A stretch of 18,778 nt of DNA from Pseudomonadota bacterium (GCA_016705325.1 JADIYJ010000019.1:1-18778), one strand, 5' to 3'; counted from the stretch's first letter, positions 8,026 through 16,520 are shown. The notes: generated by a model not told the origin, from the letters alone. Translations and numbers: made by a program.

Positions 8026-9234
8026 ATGTCGACGCACGAAACTCGATTCTTCGCACGCGCGCTCGTCCTCGTCGCCTTAACCGGAGTGATCCTCAGCATG
8101 GGAACCGCTTCCGCCGCCGAACCGCGGGCCCGCGACCTCGGCATTCCGTTCCCGGGCACGCCCGGGCCGCTCAATGCGATCACCGACGTCGCGGGCGTCG
8201 AGGTCGGTTACACGACGCTGATTGCGGGTGACGGCAAGCTCGTGGTCGGCAAGGGCCCGGTGCGCACTGGCGTGACCGCGGTGCTGCCACGCGGCCGCAA
8301 GGACCTGAGCGGAGTCTTCGGCGGCTACGCCGTCGGCAATGGCAACGGCGAGATGACGGGCACGATCTGGATCGAGGAGTCCGGCATCGTCGGCACCCCG
8401 ATCCTGATCACGAACACACACAGCGTGGGCGTCGTGCGCGATTCGGTGATCGCATGGATGCTGCAGCACGGCGGCACGGAACAACTGTGGGGCCTGCCCG
8501 TGGTGGCGGAGACCTGGGACGGCTACCTCAACGACCTCAATGGCTTCCACGTGCAGCGCGACCATGTCTTCGCCGCACTGGATGGTGCGCGCGGTGGCGC
8601 CATCGCCGAAGGCAACATCGGCGGCGGCACCGGCATGCACACGTTCGAATTCAAGGGCGGCACGGGCACGTCGTCACGTCGCGTCCGGGTGCATGGCATC
8701 GCCGACTACACGGTCGGCGTCCTGGTGCAGTCGAACTTCGGCCGTCGTTCGCAGCTGCAGGTGGCCGGCATCCCCATCGGCCGCGACTGGCCGGAGGACG
8801 CGCCGTTCACGAAGGAGAGTGGCCCAGTCAACGAACTCGGTTCGATCATCGTCGTCGTCGCGACCGACGCACCGCTGCTGCCGACGCAGCTCAAGCGCAT
8901 CGCGCGGCGCGCCGCGATGGGTATCGCGCGCACCGGTGGCACGGCGGGCAACGGCTCGGGCGACATCTTCCTCGCGTTCTCGACGGCGAATTCGGCCGCA
9001 GCCACCGCGACGGAAAGCCTGCAGCAGGCTGCCTTCGTTCCGAACGACCGGCTCGACGGCCTGTTCGAAGCCACCGTGCTGGCCACGGAGGAGGCCATCG
9101 TCAACGCCCTGGTGGCGGCTCGAACGATGACGGGCATCGACGGCAACCGGCTCGTGGCGATCGACCACGCGCGACTGCAGGAGATGCTACGACGCCACGA
9201 CCGGCTCGTGACGGACAGGAAGCCCGGGCGCTGA
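8026..9234 (+). CDS. P1 family (DmpA-like) self-processing aminopeptidase, exported
   Basis: A 402-residue member of the DmpA/BapA P1 peptidase family, Ntn-like serine hydrolases that cleave themselves into alpha and beta chains and release N-terminal L-, D- or beta-amino acids. The start at ATG 8026 begins a clear signal peptide (ALVLVALTGVILSMGTASA, cleavage before AEPR). Family blocks in order are ITDVAGVEVGYTTL, GVTAVLPRG, NGNGEMTG, LITNTHSVG, EGNIGGGTGMHTFEFKGGTG, YTVGVLVQSNFG and ELGSIIVVVATDAPLLPTQL. By analogy with the DmpA Gly249-Ser250 cleavage, processing should fall between Gly272 and Ser273, making Ser273 the nucleophile. The frame is complete. It is transcribed divergently from the serine hydrolase/DUF885 pair, which are also extracytoplasmic hydrolases. 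Specificity cannot be read from the sequence. Confidence 0.92.
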   Translation: MSTHETRFFARALVLVALTGVILSMGTASAAEPRARDLGIPFPGTPGPLNAITDVAGVEVGYTTLIAGDGKLVVGKGPVRTGVTAVLPRGRKDLSGVFGGYAVGNGNGEMTGTIWIEESGIVGTPILITNTHSVGVVRDSVIAWMLQHGGTEQLWGLPVVAETWDGYLNDLNGFHVQRDHVFAALDGARGGAIAEGNIGGGTGMHTFEFKGGTGTSSRRVRVHGIADYTVGVLVQSNFGRRSQLQVAGIPIGRDWPEDAPFTKESGPVNELGSIIVVVATDAPLLPTQLKRIARRAAMGIARTGGTAGNGSGDIFLAFSTANSAAATATESLQQAAFVPNDRLDGLFEATVLATEEAIVNALVAARTMTGIDGNRLVAIDHARLQEMLRRHDRLVTDRKPGR

Positions 9235-9396
9235 AGCGCGCCGTGCTGCTCGCTGCGCTGGCCCGAACCCGGCAGGCCTCGCATTGCACCGCGTCAAGTC
9301 ATGCGCACCCATCTGGGGTAGAATAAGCGACCGCGCGCTGCCTTTCGCTGTCGCGTCCGCACTGCCTTCCTACGGACCGACGAGGCGCCCCACGAC

Positions 9397-10467
9397 ATGC
9401 AAGCCGGCACGCAAGCGAACACCTGGAACCGCAAAGCCCTGCTGTGTTCCTTCGAGACTTCCAGGACGCAGATCCTGCTGCCAGCCATGGTGCTGCTGCT
9501 CGACATCGCCTTCTGCAGCGTCGGTACCGCGATCGTCCTGCTGGCCGATAACCTGCTGCTGAAATTGCTCGGCACGCTGGTCGTGACGTTGGCAATCGTC
9601 CGGCTTTTTCTCGTCGGCCACGATGCCTGCCATGGCAGTTTCTTCTCGAGCGCGCGGCTCAATGCCGTCTGCGGACGAATCGCGTTCCTGCCGTCGTTGA
9701 CCGCGTTCAGCCTGTGGGAAATGGGTCACAACACGGCGCACCACGGCTTCAATAACCTCAAGGGCCGCGACCAGGTCTGGGCGCCCTACTCCAAGGCCGA
9801 ATTCGATGCGCTGCCGGGTTACCGCCGGGCACTCGAGCGGCTGTATCGGTCGGGCCTCGGTTGGGGCGCGTATTACCTGTATGAGATGTGGTGGAAGAAG
9901 CTGTTCTTCGCCAGCAAGAAGGAAGTCGGCTCGAGCCGCCGCAAGTACAAGCTCGACAGCCTGCTCGTGACGGCGTTCGCCGCCGCATGGGTCGGCGGCG
10001 TCGTGTACGCCGCAGCCGCAACGGAGCAATCGGTCGCGCTGCTCGTCACGCTGGCCGTCATCGTCCCGTTCCTGCTGTGGAACGGCGTGATCGGCTTCGT
10101 GGTGTACCTGCACCACACGAACCCGGGCATCGCCTGGTTCCAGAACCGCCAGGAATGGCAGCGCAACCGTGCTTACCTCACGTCCACTGCCTGCGTGCGC
10201 TTCCCCTGGGGCATGGACCGCCTGATGCACAACATCATGGAACACAACGCGCATCACCTGAACCCGGGAATTCCGATGTTCTCGCTGCGTGAAGCCCAGC
10301 AGGTGCTGCGCGACAAGTTCCCGGAACTTTGCGATTACCGCATCACCCGGCGCACGTACATGGACGTCGTGCAGCGCTGCAAGTTGTACGATTTCGCCAA
10401 TCACCAGTGGCTGGACTTCGACGGCAAGGTGACCGCGCGCGTGACGCTGGCGAACGCGGCCGCCTGA
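9397..10467 (+). CDS. Membrane fatty acid desaturase
   Basis: A 356-residue di-iron membrane desaturase. It carries the three expected histidine boxes: HDACH (75-79), HNTAHH (111-116) and HNAHH (283-287, preceded by Glu282), plus hydrophobic segments around residues 26-72 and 206-245. The box pattern and length fit the DesA/omega-type acyl-lipid desaturases, which insert a cis double bond into membrane acyl chains using oxygen and an electron donor. The regiospecificity is uncertain. ATG 9397 is the first suitable start. The upstream 162-base gap has a TAGAAT (9319-9324) that could be a -10, without a convincing -35. The next gene, an LpxD-like acyltransferase, begins 57 bases after the stop on the same strand, so a shared envelope-lipid role is plausible. 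The frame is intact. Confidence 0.92.
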   Translation: MQAGTQANTWNRKALLCSFETSRTQILLPAMVLLLDIAFCSVGTAIVLLADNLLLKLLGTLVVTLAIVRLFLVGHDACHGSFFSSARLNAVCGRIAFLPSLTAFSLWEMGHNTAHHGFNNLKGRDQVWAPYSKAEFDALPGYRRALERLYRSGLGWGAYYLYEMWWKKLFFASKKEVGSSRRKYKLDSLLVTAFAAAWVGGVVYAAAATEQSVALLVTLAVIVPFLLWNGVIGFVVYLHHTNPGIAWFQNRQEWQRNRAYLTSTACVRFPWGMDRLMHNIMEHNAHHLNPGIPMFSLREAQQVLRDKFPELCDYRITRRTYMDVVQRCKLYDFANHQWLDFDGKVTARVTLANAAA

Positions 10468-10476
10468 GGCTGCTTC

Positions 10477-10501
10477 CGGCCGGGCCACAGAGCACCGGCC
10501 G
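10477..10501 (+). terminator. GC hairpin between the desaturase and the lpxD-like gene
   Basis: CGGCCGG (10477-10483) can pair with CCGGCCG (10495-10501) across an 11-base loop. No T-run follows, so an intrinsic terminator is doubtful. It may be an mRNA-stabilising or partly attenuating structure, or chance in GC-rich DNA. Confidence 0.2.
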
Positions 10502-10524
10502 TCAATTACAAGAAGGGATTCCCC

Positions 10525-11585
10525 ATGCTCAATGCACGCACGGTCCAGGGCAGCCATGGGGACGTCTTCACGTACCTGCACGGCGAACTGGACGCGGCTG
10601 CCACCCACTGCCACATGCCTTGCGACGTCGGTCCTGACAGCCTGGTCTTCGTCAGCGACCAGGCGCAGCTCGCCACCGCGCGCGAACGCGGGGCCGCCAG
10701 TCTCGTCGTGCAGCGCGACATCGCCGATCAGCTGGTCGCAACGGACGCCGCCTTCGGCTGCTCCTTCTCAGTCAAGACCGTGTCGATGGGTATGGCGGTG
10801 CTGCTCAAGCACTTCGACCGCAAACGCGAGCGCTTCGCCCAGTGGGGCGAGCGCCACCCCACGGCCATCGTCCACCCATCTGCCAGGATCGGCGCAGACG
10901 TGCTCCTTGGACCGTACTGCGTGATCGGCGCCAATGCCGTCATCGGCGACGGCTGCTGCATCGGGTCGCATGTCGTCGTCGAGAACGATGCGCGGCTCGG
11001 TCCCAACAACGTGCTGCATCCGCATGTCTTCGTGGGCGCTGGATGTGAGCTCGGCGGGACTGTGAAGTGCATCCGCACACCAGCATCGGCAGCGACGGCT
11101 TTGGCTATGCGGTTGGCGCGAGCCGGCGACCGCAGAAGCTGTCGCACCTCGGCAACGTGCGCATCGGCGACGAGGTCGAGATCGGCAGCAATTGCGCAAT
11201 CGATCGCGCAACGCTGTCGTCGACCCATGTCCGTTCGGGCACGAAACTCGACAACCTCTGCCACATTGCGCACAACTGCGACCTGGGCGAAGACGGGTTC
11301 TACACCGCGGGCTTCATGATGGCGGGGTCGACGAAGATCGGACGACGTTTCATGACGGGTGGCAACAGCGTGGTCTCGGCGCACCTCACGCTGGCGGACG
11401 ATGTCGTGCTGGCAGGCCGCTCGACCGTCACCAGCGACGTGCCCGAACCGGGACACTATGGCGGCTATCCGCTGCAGCCGTTGAAGGACTTCATGCGGAC
11501 CCTCGCCGCGTTGGGCCAGCTCACCGAGATCCGCAAGAACCTCAACCGGGTGCTGAAGCACCTGCAGCTGCCGGAACGGCCGTAG
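10525..11585 (+). CDS. lpxD: LpxD-like UDP-3-O-acylglucosamine N-acyltransferase; one frameshift
   Basis: LpxD transfers a 3-hydroxyacyl chain from acyl carrier protein to the 2-amino group of UDP-3-O-acylglucosamine in lipid A synthesis. ATG 10525 has AAGGGA six bases upstream. The N-terminal half contains a uridine-binding-like domain (GPDSLVFVSDQAQL), followed by left-handed beta-helix hexapeptides (PSARIGADVLLGPYCVIG). This frame is lost near 11066, and the protein resumes at 11067 with HPHTSIGSDGFGYAVG. One missing base explains this. The second half has LDNLCHIAHNC, containing the His equivalent to E. coli His239, then GGNSVVSAHLTL with the His276 equivalent, and the normal PEPGHYGGYPLQPLKDF end. 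Corrected length is about 353 residues, normal for LpxD. It is not in the usual bamA-lpxD-fabZ-lpxA cluster, so it may be a second, specialised LpxD. Confidence 0.8.
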
Positions 11586-11621
11586 CGCGCTCATGGCGTC
11601 GACACCCGGGTGACCGACGAC

Positions 11622-13026
11622 ATGAACGGCGAGTACTCCGACGCGTTGGTCGTCTTCGGCATCACGGGCGACCTTGCCTTCAAGAAGATACTTCCCGCGC
11701 TCGAGAACCTCGAGCGGCGCGGCCGCTTGCCGGCGATCGTCGTCGGCGTCGCGCGCGGCGGAGTCACGCGTCAGGCACTGATCGCCCGGGTGCGGGAAAG
11801 CCTGGCGCAGCACGGCGACGGCACCGACCCGGCAGCGCTGCAGCGTCTCGAAGCCAGGCTGCAGCTCGTCGATGGCGACTACCGTGACGACACCACGTTC
11901 GTGGCGTTACGCGCAGCGCTGGACGGCGCGAAGCGTCCCTGCCACTACCTCGCCATTCCGCCAAGCCTGTTCGCCGCGGTCGCCGGCAAGCTCGGCAGCT
12001 CGGGCTGCGCCGCCAATGCGCGCGTGGTGGTCGAGAAGCCGCTAGGACGCGATCTGTCGAGCGCCCAGACGATCAACCGGGCGCTGCAACAGGTCGTCGA
12101 TGAGAATTCCATCTTTCGCATCGATCATTTCCTGGGCAAGGAGGCGGTGCAGAACCTGCTGTATTTCCGCTTCGCGAACTCCATCATCGAGCCGCTCTGG
12201 AACCGCACGCACATCGAGCACGTGCAGATCACCATGGCGGAGAAATTCGGCGTCGAGGGTCGTGGCAGGCTGTACGAGGAACTCGGCGCGGTGCGGGACG
12301 TCGTCCAGAACCACCTGCTGCAGGTGCTGGCGATCCTGGCGATGGAACCGCCCGTCGGCACCAGCCCCGAGGCGATGCGCGACGAAAAAATGAAGGTGTT
12401 GCGCGCCATCCGGCATCCTGAACGCCGCGACATCGTGCGCGGCCAGTACGAGGGCTATCGCCAGCGAGGACGGAGTCAGCCCGAACTCGGATGCCGAAAC
12501 ATACGCGGCACTGCGTTTCGAGATCGATTCGTGGCGCTGGGCCGACGTGCCGTTCTTCATCCGGACCGGCAAACGGCTGCCGGTCACCGCGACCGAGGTG
12601 ATGGCGACGTTCCGCCGCCCGCCGCAACGACTCTTCGAGGAGGCGCTGCCGCCGCGCGCGAATTACCTGCGGTTCCGGCTTGGACCGGATCGCATTGCGA
12701 TCGCGCTTGGCGTCCGCACCAGGACGCTGGCGAAGCAATGGTTGGTGAAGAGAACGGAACTGGCCGCCTGCAATTCGCAGGCGGACGAGATGACACCGTA
12801 CGAACGACTGCTGGGCGATGCAATGCGCGGCGACGCGACTTTGTTCGCGCGCCAGGATTCCGTCGAGGTGGCCTGGGACATCGTGGATCGACTGCTGGCC
12901 AGCGGTCCGCAGGCCACGCCGTATGCTGCGAACAGTTGGGGACCGGATGCCGCGGCACGCATGGTCGAACGGTTCGGCGGCTGGTACGACCCGCCGTCGG
13001 TCTCAATTGCGACACCCTGCGGCTGA
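11622..13026 (+). CDS. zwf: Glucose-6-phosphate dehydrogenase; one frameshift
   Basis: Oxidises glucose 6-phosphate to 6-phosphoglucono-lactone with NAD(P)+, the entry to the oxidative pentose-phosphate and Entner-Doudoroff routes. ATG 11622 is preceded by GGGTGA at about 8 bases; a GTG at 11610 is an in-frame alternative. The coenzyme loop FGITGDLAFKK is at residues 12-22. The active-site motif RIDHFLGKE has His169, and the region VVVEKPLGRDL is present. The first frame fails at 12465: GYRQ is followed in the next frame by EDGVSPNSDAETYAALRFEI and then WADVPFFIRTGKRLP, so one extra C is the simplest cause. Corrected length is about 467 residues, slightly below the usual 480-500. Its 3' end overlaps the convergent gnd by 24 bases. 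It follows the lpxD-like gene by 36 bases. Confidence 0.88.
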
Positions 13027-13767
13027 CGAAGCGACGAACGGCGCCGTCGACTCGAGTGCCGCGTCGTGCGCCAGAAACTCGGCCGTCAGGTCCAGCAGCC
13101 ACGACCGGATCACCGTGCCGTGTCGCCAGGCTTCCGTGATCTGTGGCAGGTCGAGCGCAAACTCGCTCTTGGCGCGCATCAATGCGAGCCCTTCGGCGTA
13201 GGCCTGCATCATTCCGTACTCGATGCCGTTGTGGACCATCTTGGTGAAGTGCCCCGCGCCGGCGGGTCCGCAGTGCACCCAGCCGCGGTCCTCCGCCGGG
13301 GCCAGGGCGCGCAAAACGGGTTCGATCGCGCGCACGGCCGCAACGTCGCCACCCACCATCAGGCCGTAACCGTTCTCCAGGCCCCACACACCTCCCGACA
13401 CGCCGGCATCGACGAACAGCAGGCCGCGCTCAGCAAGCGTTGCCGCATGACGCTGGCTGTCCTTGTACATCGCGTTGGCACCGTCGACGACGACATCGCC
13501 CGGCGTCAACAGCGGCACGAGCCGTTGCAGCGTCTCGTCCGTGGGCGCCCCAGCGGGCAACATCAGCCAGACGATTCTCGGCGATGACAGGTTCGCCACG
13601 AGCTCCTCCAGCGTGACGACCGCAACCAGGCGCGGCTCGCCGGCCAGTGCCACTCGAGCCTCGACCGCCCGGTCCCAGGCGATCACCACGTGGCCCGCAC
13701 GCGTGATGCGGCGGCTCATGTTGCCGCCCATCCGGCCCAGTCCAATCATTCCCAGCGTGAGGTTCAT
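13003..13767 (-). CDS. gnd: 6-phosphogluconate dehydrogenase, short (GndA/YqeC) type, C-terminally truncated
   Basis: Oxidative decarboxylation of 6-phosphogluconate to ribulose 5-phosphate. The start ATG (13765-13767) gives MNLTLGMIGLGRMGGNMSRR, with the Rossmann loop GLGRMGGN at residues 9-16. DGANAMYKDS, DAGVSGGVWGLENGYGLMVG and GHFTKMVHNGIEYGMMQA follow; the last holds the catalytic Lys and substrate-binding Asn of the family. The late block EAWRHGTVIRSWLLDL is also present. The short form is usually NAD-preferring and about 300 residues. This copy stops at 254, right after TAPFVASS, where homologues continue with about 45 more residues. I could not find the missing tail in another frame, because that DNA encodes the end of zwf. 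An open frame runs upstream through GC-only sequence but is low-complexity Pro/Arg and not part of the gene. Confidence 0.82.
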   Translation of the reverse strand: MNLTLGMIGLGRMGGNMSRRITRAGHVVIAWDRAVEARVALAGEPRLVAVVTLEELVANLSSPRIVWLMLPAGAPTDETLQRLVPLLTPGDVVVDGANAMYKDSQRHAATLAERGLLFVDAGVSGGVWGLENGYGLMVGGDVAAVRAIEPVLRALAPAEDRGWVHCGPAGAGHFTKMVHNGIEYGMMQAYAEGLALMRAKSEFALDLPQITEAWRHGTVIRSWLLDLTAEFLAHDAALESTAPFVASSAAGCRN

Positions 13768-14060
13768 CGCGTTTCGACCCGTTGCAGCCCGGCGGGGGCG
13801 ATCGATGGTCGCGCGATGCCGGGCGCGCACAAGGGCGGGGCCCGGGGGGGGCCGGCGGGGGCGCCCGGCGGCCGCCGCCCGGGGGGCCCGGGGGGGCGGG
13901 GCGGGGGGCCCCGCGCGCGCCGGGGGGGGGGGCGGGCGGCTTGGGGCGCTCGTCGACCTGCGAACCTGATGATCGCGGTGCCACGAGCACCGGAAAGCAC
14001 AGGACAGGCCTGGTCCGAGCGGCAGTCTTGGCAGGGCGCTGGCGGTAACGCGGACGGGCA
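13768..14060. other. Divergent intergenic region between gnd and cydA
   Basis: These 293 bases separate the gnd start (-) from the cydA start (+) and should hold both promoters. No convincing -35/-10 pair, FNR/ANR dyad or ROS-regulator site could be picked out on either strand. The middle is taken up by the A/T-free block described separately. The last 100 bases before cydA look ordinary, with a weak GGACGGG ribosome-binding site at about 14051. Confidence 0.6.
13833..13940. repeat. 108-base A/T-free G-run block
   Basis: From 13833 to 13940 there is no A or T at all; by hand count it has 72 G and 36 C. It includes G runs of 8 (13844-13851) and 11 (13922-13932) and several of 6. Four or more G-tracts with short loops occur repeatedly, so the + strand could fold as a G-quadruplex. 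It may equally be a low-quality or artefactual sequence bridging two good segments. It encodes nothing recognisable in any frame. Confidence 0.85.
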
Positions 14061-15374
14061 ATGGATATCGATGCACTGACACTCGCGCGGCTGCAGTTCG
14101 CCTTCACGATCAGCTTCCACATCATCTTCCCGGCGATCTCGATCGGGCTAGCCAGTTACCTCGCCGTGCTCGAAGGCCTCTGGTACTTCACCGGCCGCGT
14201 GGTCTTCCTCGACCTCTTCAATTACTGGAAGAAGATCTTCGCAGTGGCGTTCGGCATGGGCGTCGTGTCGGGCATCGTCATGAGCTACCAGTTCGGCACC
14301 AACTGGAGCGTGTTCTCCGACAAGGCCGGCCCGGTCATCGGGCCCTTGATGGGTTACGAGGTGCTGACCGCTTTCTTCCTGGAAGCGGGATTCCTCGGCG
14401 TCATGCTTTTCGGCCTGTCGCGCGTGGGGCCGCGACTGCACTTCCTGGCGACGCTGATGGTCGCGCTCGGCACGTTCATTTCCGCGTTCTGGATTCTCTC
14501 GGTCAACAGCTGGATGCAGACGCCGGCCGGCTACGCGATCAACGATGTCGGCCAGTTCGTTCCGGCGGACTGGGTCGCAGTCATCTTCAACCCGTCGTTC
14601 CCCTACCGGCTCGTGCACATGCTCCTGGCCGCGTACCTCAGCACGGCGTTCATCGTCGGTGGCACGGGTGCGCTGCACCTGTTGCGCGATGCGACCCAGC
14701 CCGCCTCGCGCATCATGTTCTCGATGGCGATGTGGATGGCCGCGCTGGTTGCGCCATTGCAGATCGTCGCCGGCGACCTGCACGGTCTCAATACGCTCGA
14801 ACACCAGCCGGCCAAGGTCGCGGCCATGGAAGGTCACTTCGAAACGCACGCGGGCGCGCCGCTCATCCTGTTCGGCTGGCCGGACATGGAGCAGGAGCGG
14901 ACACGGTACGCAGTCGAGGTGCCGAAGCTTGGCAGCCTGATCCTCACCCACGACTGGAACGGCACCGTGCGCGGGCTCAAGGAATGGCCACGCGAGGATC
15001 GCCCGAACGCGACCATCGTGTTCTGGAGCTTCCGCGTGATGGTCGGGGCCGGGCTTGCGATGGTCGCGGTCGGAATATGGAGCCTGGCGCTGCGGGCGCG
15101 CAGACGACTGTACGACCAGCCATGGCTGCTGCGGGCGTCCGTCGCCTTGAGCCCCATCGGCATCGTCGCCGTGATTGCCGGCTGGATCACCACCGAGGTC
15201 GGTCGGCAGCCCTACACCGTGTACGGATTGCTGCGGACCGCGGATAGCGCATCGTCGATCGATGCCGCGGCGGTGGGCGCCTCGCTCGCCGCATTTGCAG
15301 TCGTGTACTTTGCAGTCTTCGGAGCCGGTGCGTTCTACATGCTGCGCCTGATGAGCAAGGAACCGCGCGCATGA
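14061..15374 (+). CDS. cydA: Cytochrome bd-type quinol oxidase subunit I, cyanide-insensitive (CIO) short-Q-loop form
   Basis: A 437-residue inner-membrane subunit that oxidises quinol and reduces oxygen to water without proton pumping. Haem and quinol residues line up with E. coli CydA: His20 (b595 ligand, His19), Glu100 and Glu108 (Glu99/Glu107), His186 in YRLVHML (b558 ligand), Lys252 and Glu257 (quinol site), and Met327 in FWSFRVMVG (b558 ligand Met393). The shortening of about 66 residues between Glu257 and the Met shows a short Q-loop, typical of CioA-type oxidases. The conserved GRQPW reads GRQPYTVYGLLRT here, a variant seen in CIO-type proteins. The stop overlaps the cydB start (ATGA at 15371-15374), so the two are translationally coupled. 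The frame is intact. The gene could equally be called cioA. Confidence 0.93.
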   Translation: MDIDALTLARLQFAFTISFHIIFPAISIGLASYLAVLEGLWYFTGRVVFLDLFNYWKKIFAVAFGMGVVSGIVMSYQFGTNWSVFSDKAGPVIGPLMGYEVLTAFFLEAGFLGVMLFGLSRVGPRLHFLATLMVALGTFISAFWILSVNSWMQTPAGYAINDVGQFVPADWVAVIFNPSFPYRLVHMLLAAYLSTAFIVGGTGALHLLRDATQPASRIMFSMAMWMAALVAPLQIVAGDLHGLNTLEHQPAKVAAMEGHFETHAGAPLILFGWPDMEQERTRYAVEVPKLGSLILTHDWNGTVRGLKEWPREDRPNATIVFWSFRVMVGAGLAMVAVGIWSLALRARRRLYDQPWLLRASVALSPIGIVAVIAGWITTEVGRQPYTVYGLLRTADSASSIDAAAVGASLAAFAVVYFAVFGAGAFYMLRLMSKEPRA

Positions 15375-16382
15375 TGCAACTGGACCTCGCGCTGATCTGG
15401 GCAGGACTCCTCGCCTTCGCCGTGCTCGCCTACATCCTGCTCGACGGCTTCGACCTCGGCGTCGGCATCCTGTTTCCGCTCGTGCCCGGTGAAGCGAATC
15501 GCGACGAGATGATGAACTCCGTCGCGCCGGTGTGGGACGGCAACGAGACATGGCTCGTGCTGGGAGGCGGCGGTCTGTTCGCCGTCTTTCCGCTGGCCTA
15601 CGCGATCATCATGCCCGCGCTGTATGCGCCCGTGATCGCTCTGCTGCTTGGGCTCGTCTTCCGCGGCGTGGCTTTCGAATTTCGCTGGAAGACACAGCGC
15701 GGCAAGTTCCTGTGGGATGGCGCATTCACCGCTGGATCCACGATGGCCGCGTTCGCCCAGGGAATCGCGCTCGGCGCGCTGGTGCAGGGAATTCCAGTGG
15801 CGGGCCGCGCTTATGCCGGTGGCTGGTGGGATTGGCTCACGCCTTTCAGCCTGCTCACCGGCGTGTCGCTCGTGTTCGGCTATGCGCTGCTCGGCGCGAC
15901 CTGGCTCATCTACAAGACGCAGGGTCACACCCAGCAGCGGGCGTATCGATTCGCCGCTGTTGCCGGCGGCGCGACGCTGGCCGCCATCGGGCTAGTCAGC
16001 CTGTGGACGCCCTTCCTCAGTGATGTGTTCATGCAGCGCTGGTTCTCGTGGCCGCAGATCCTGTTCGTGGCGCCGGTTCCGGCTCTTGTCGCTCTCGCTG
16101 CGTATGTCCTTTTCAACGGCCTGCGACGGCGGCAGGAACTGAGCCCCTTCCTCGCGTCGCTGGCGCTGTTCGTCCTGTGCTTCGTCGGACTGCTGATCAG
16201 CTTTTTCCCCGTACCTGGTGCCGACATCGGTCACGCTGTGGGAAGCGGCTGCGCCGCCTTCGAGTCTCGGCTTCCTGTTCGCGGGCGCCGCCTTTCTGAT
16301 CCCGGTCATCCTCGTGTACACCGCGTACTCGTACTGGGTGTTCCGCGGCAAGATCGAACAGGGCGGCGGCGGTTACCACTGA
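15371..16382 (+). CDS. cydB: Cytochrome bd-type quinol oxidase subunit II; one frameshift
   Basis: The second membrane subunit of the bd/CIO oxidase. The N-terminus has LLDGFDLGVGILFPLVPGE, VAPVWDGNETWLVLGGGGLF and AFPLAY-like helix starts, all standard CydB/CioB blocks, and many hydrophobic helices follow. The frame is lost after SFFP (16210). Skipping the G at 16211 restores YLVPTSVTLWEAAAPPSSLG and the normal C-terminus FLIPVILVYTAYSYWVF ending in GGGGYH at 16382. One inserted base just after a TTTTTCCCC run is the simplest cause. Corrected length is about 336 residues, as expected for CioB. The start overlaps the cydA stop, and the next small gene begins two bases after the corrected stop. 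Without correction the wrong frame would fuse into that small gene. Confidence 0.88.
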
Positions 16383-16384
16383 CG

Positions 16385-16498
16385 ATGGCGCCCAAAGGCT
16401 GGCAGCGCCTGCTCTGGTTTGTCGTGATCTGGGCTGGCAGCGTCATGGCACTCGGCGCCGTGGCGTGGGCGATCGGGTCGGCCCTGGGTCTAAAATAG
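16385..16498 (+). CDS. DUF2474 family small subunit of the CIO-type bd oxidase
   Basis: A 37-residue protein: MAPKGWQRLLWFVVIWAGS, then a continued hydrophobic stretch VMALGAVAWAIGSALGLK. The pattern of a short polar start, WFVVIWAGSV and one membrane helix matches DUF2474 proteins. These are typically encoded right after cioB/cydB and are regarded as the counterpart of the CydX/CbdX subunit. ATG 16385 is two bases after the corrected cydB stop, so translational coupling is likely. It is too short for default gene callers and is masked here because the frameshifted cydB frame reads straight through it. Assignment rests on sequence pattern and position. Confidence 0.8.
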   Translation: MAPKGWQRLLWFVVIWAGSVMALGAVAWAIGSALGLK

Positions 16499-16520
16499 CT
16501 GCCCGACACGGAGAACGACA

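Noticed and set aside
9284..9324. Promoter for the desaturase using TTGCAC and TAGAAT
   Set aside because: The two hexamers are 29 bases apart, far from 16-18. TAGAAT alone may be a -10, but no acceptable -35 is present.
13941..14060. FNR/ANR or similar oxygen-sensing site upstream of cydA
   Set aside because: No TTGAT-N4-ATCAA-like dyad could be found on either strand of the gap.
13767..14082. N-terminal extension of gnd through the Pro/Arg-rich open frame
   Set aside because: The extension is translation of the A/T-free G/C block; the protein family begins at MNLTLGMIGLG, and the ATG at 13765-13767 is the natural start.
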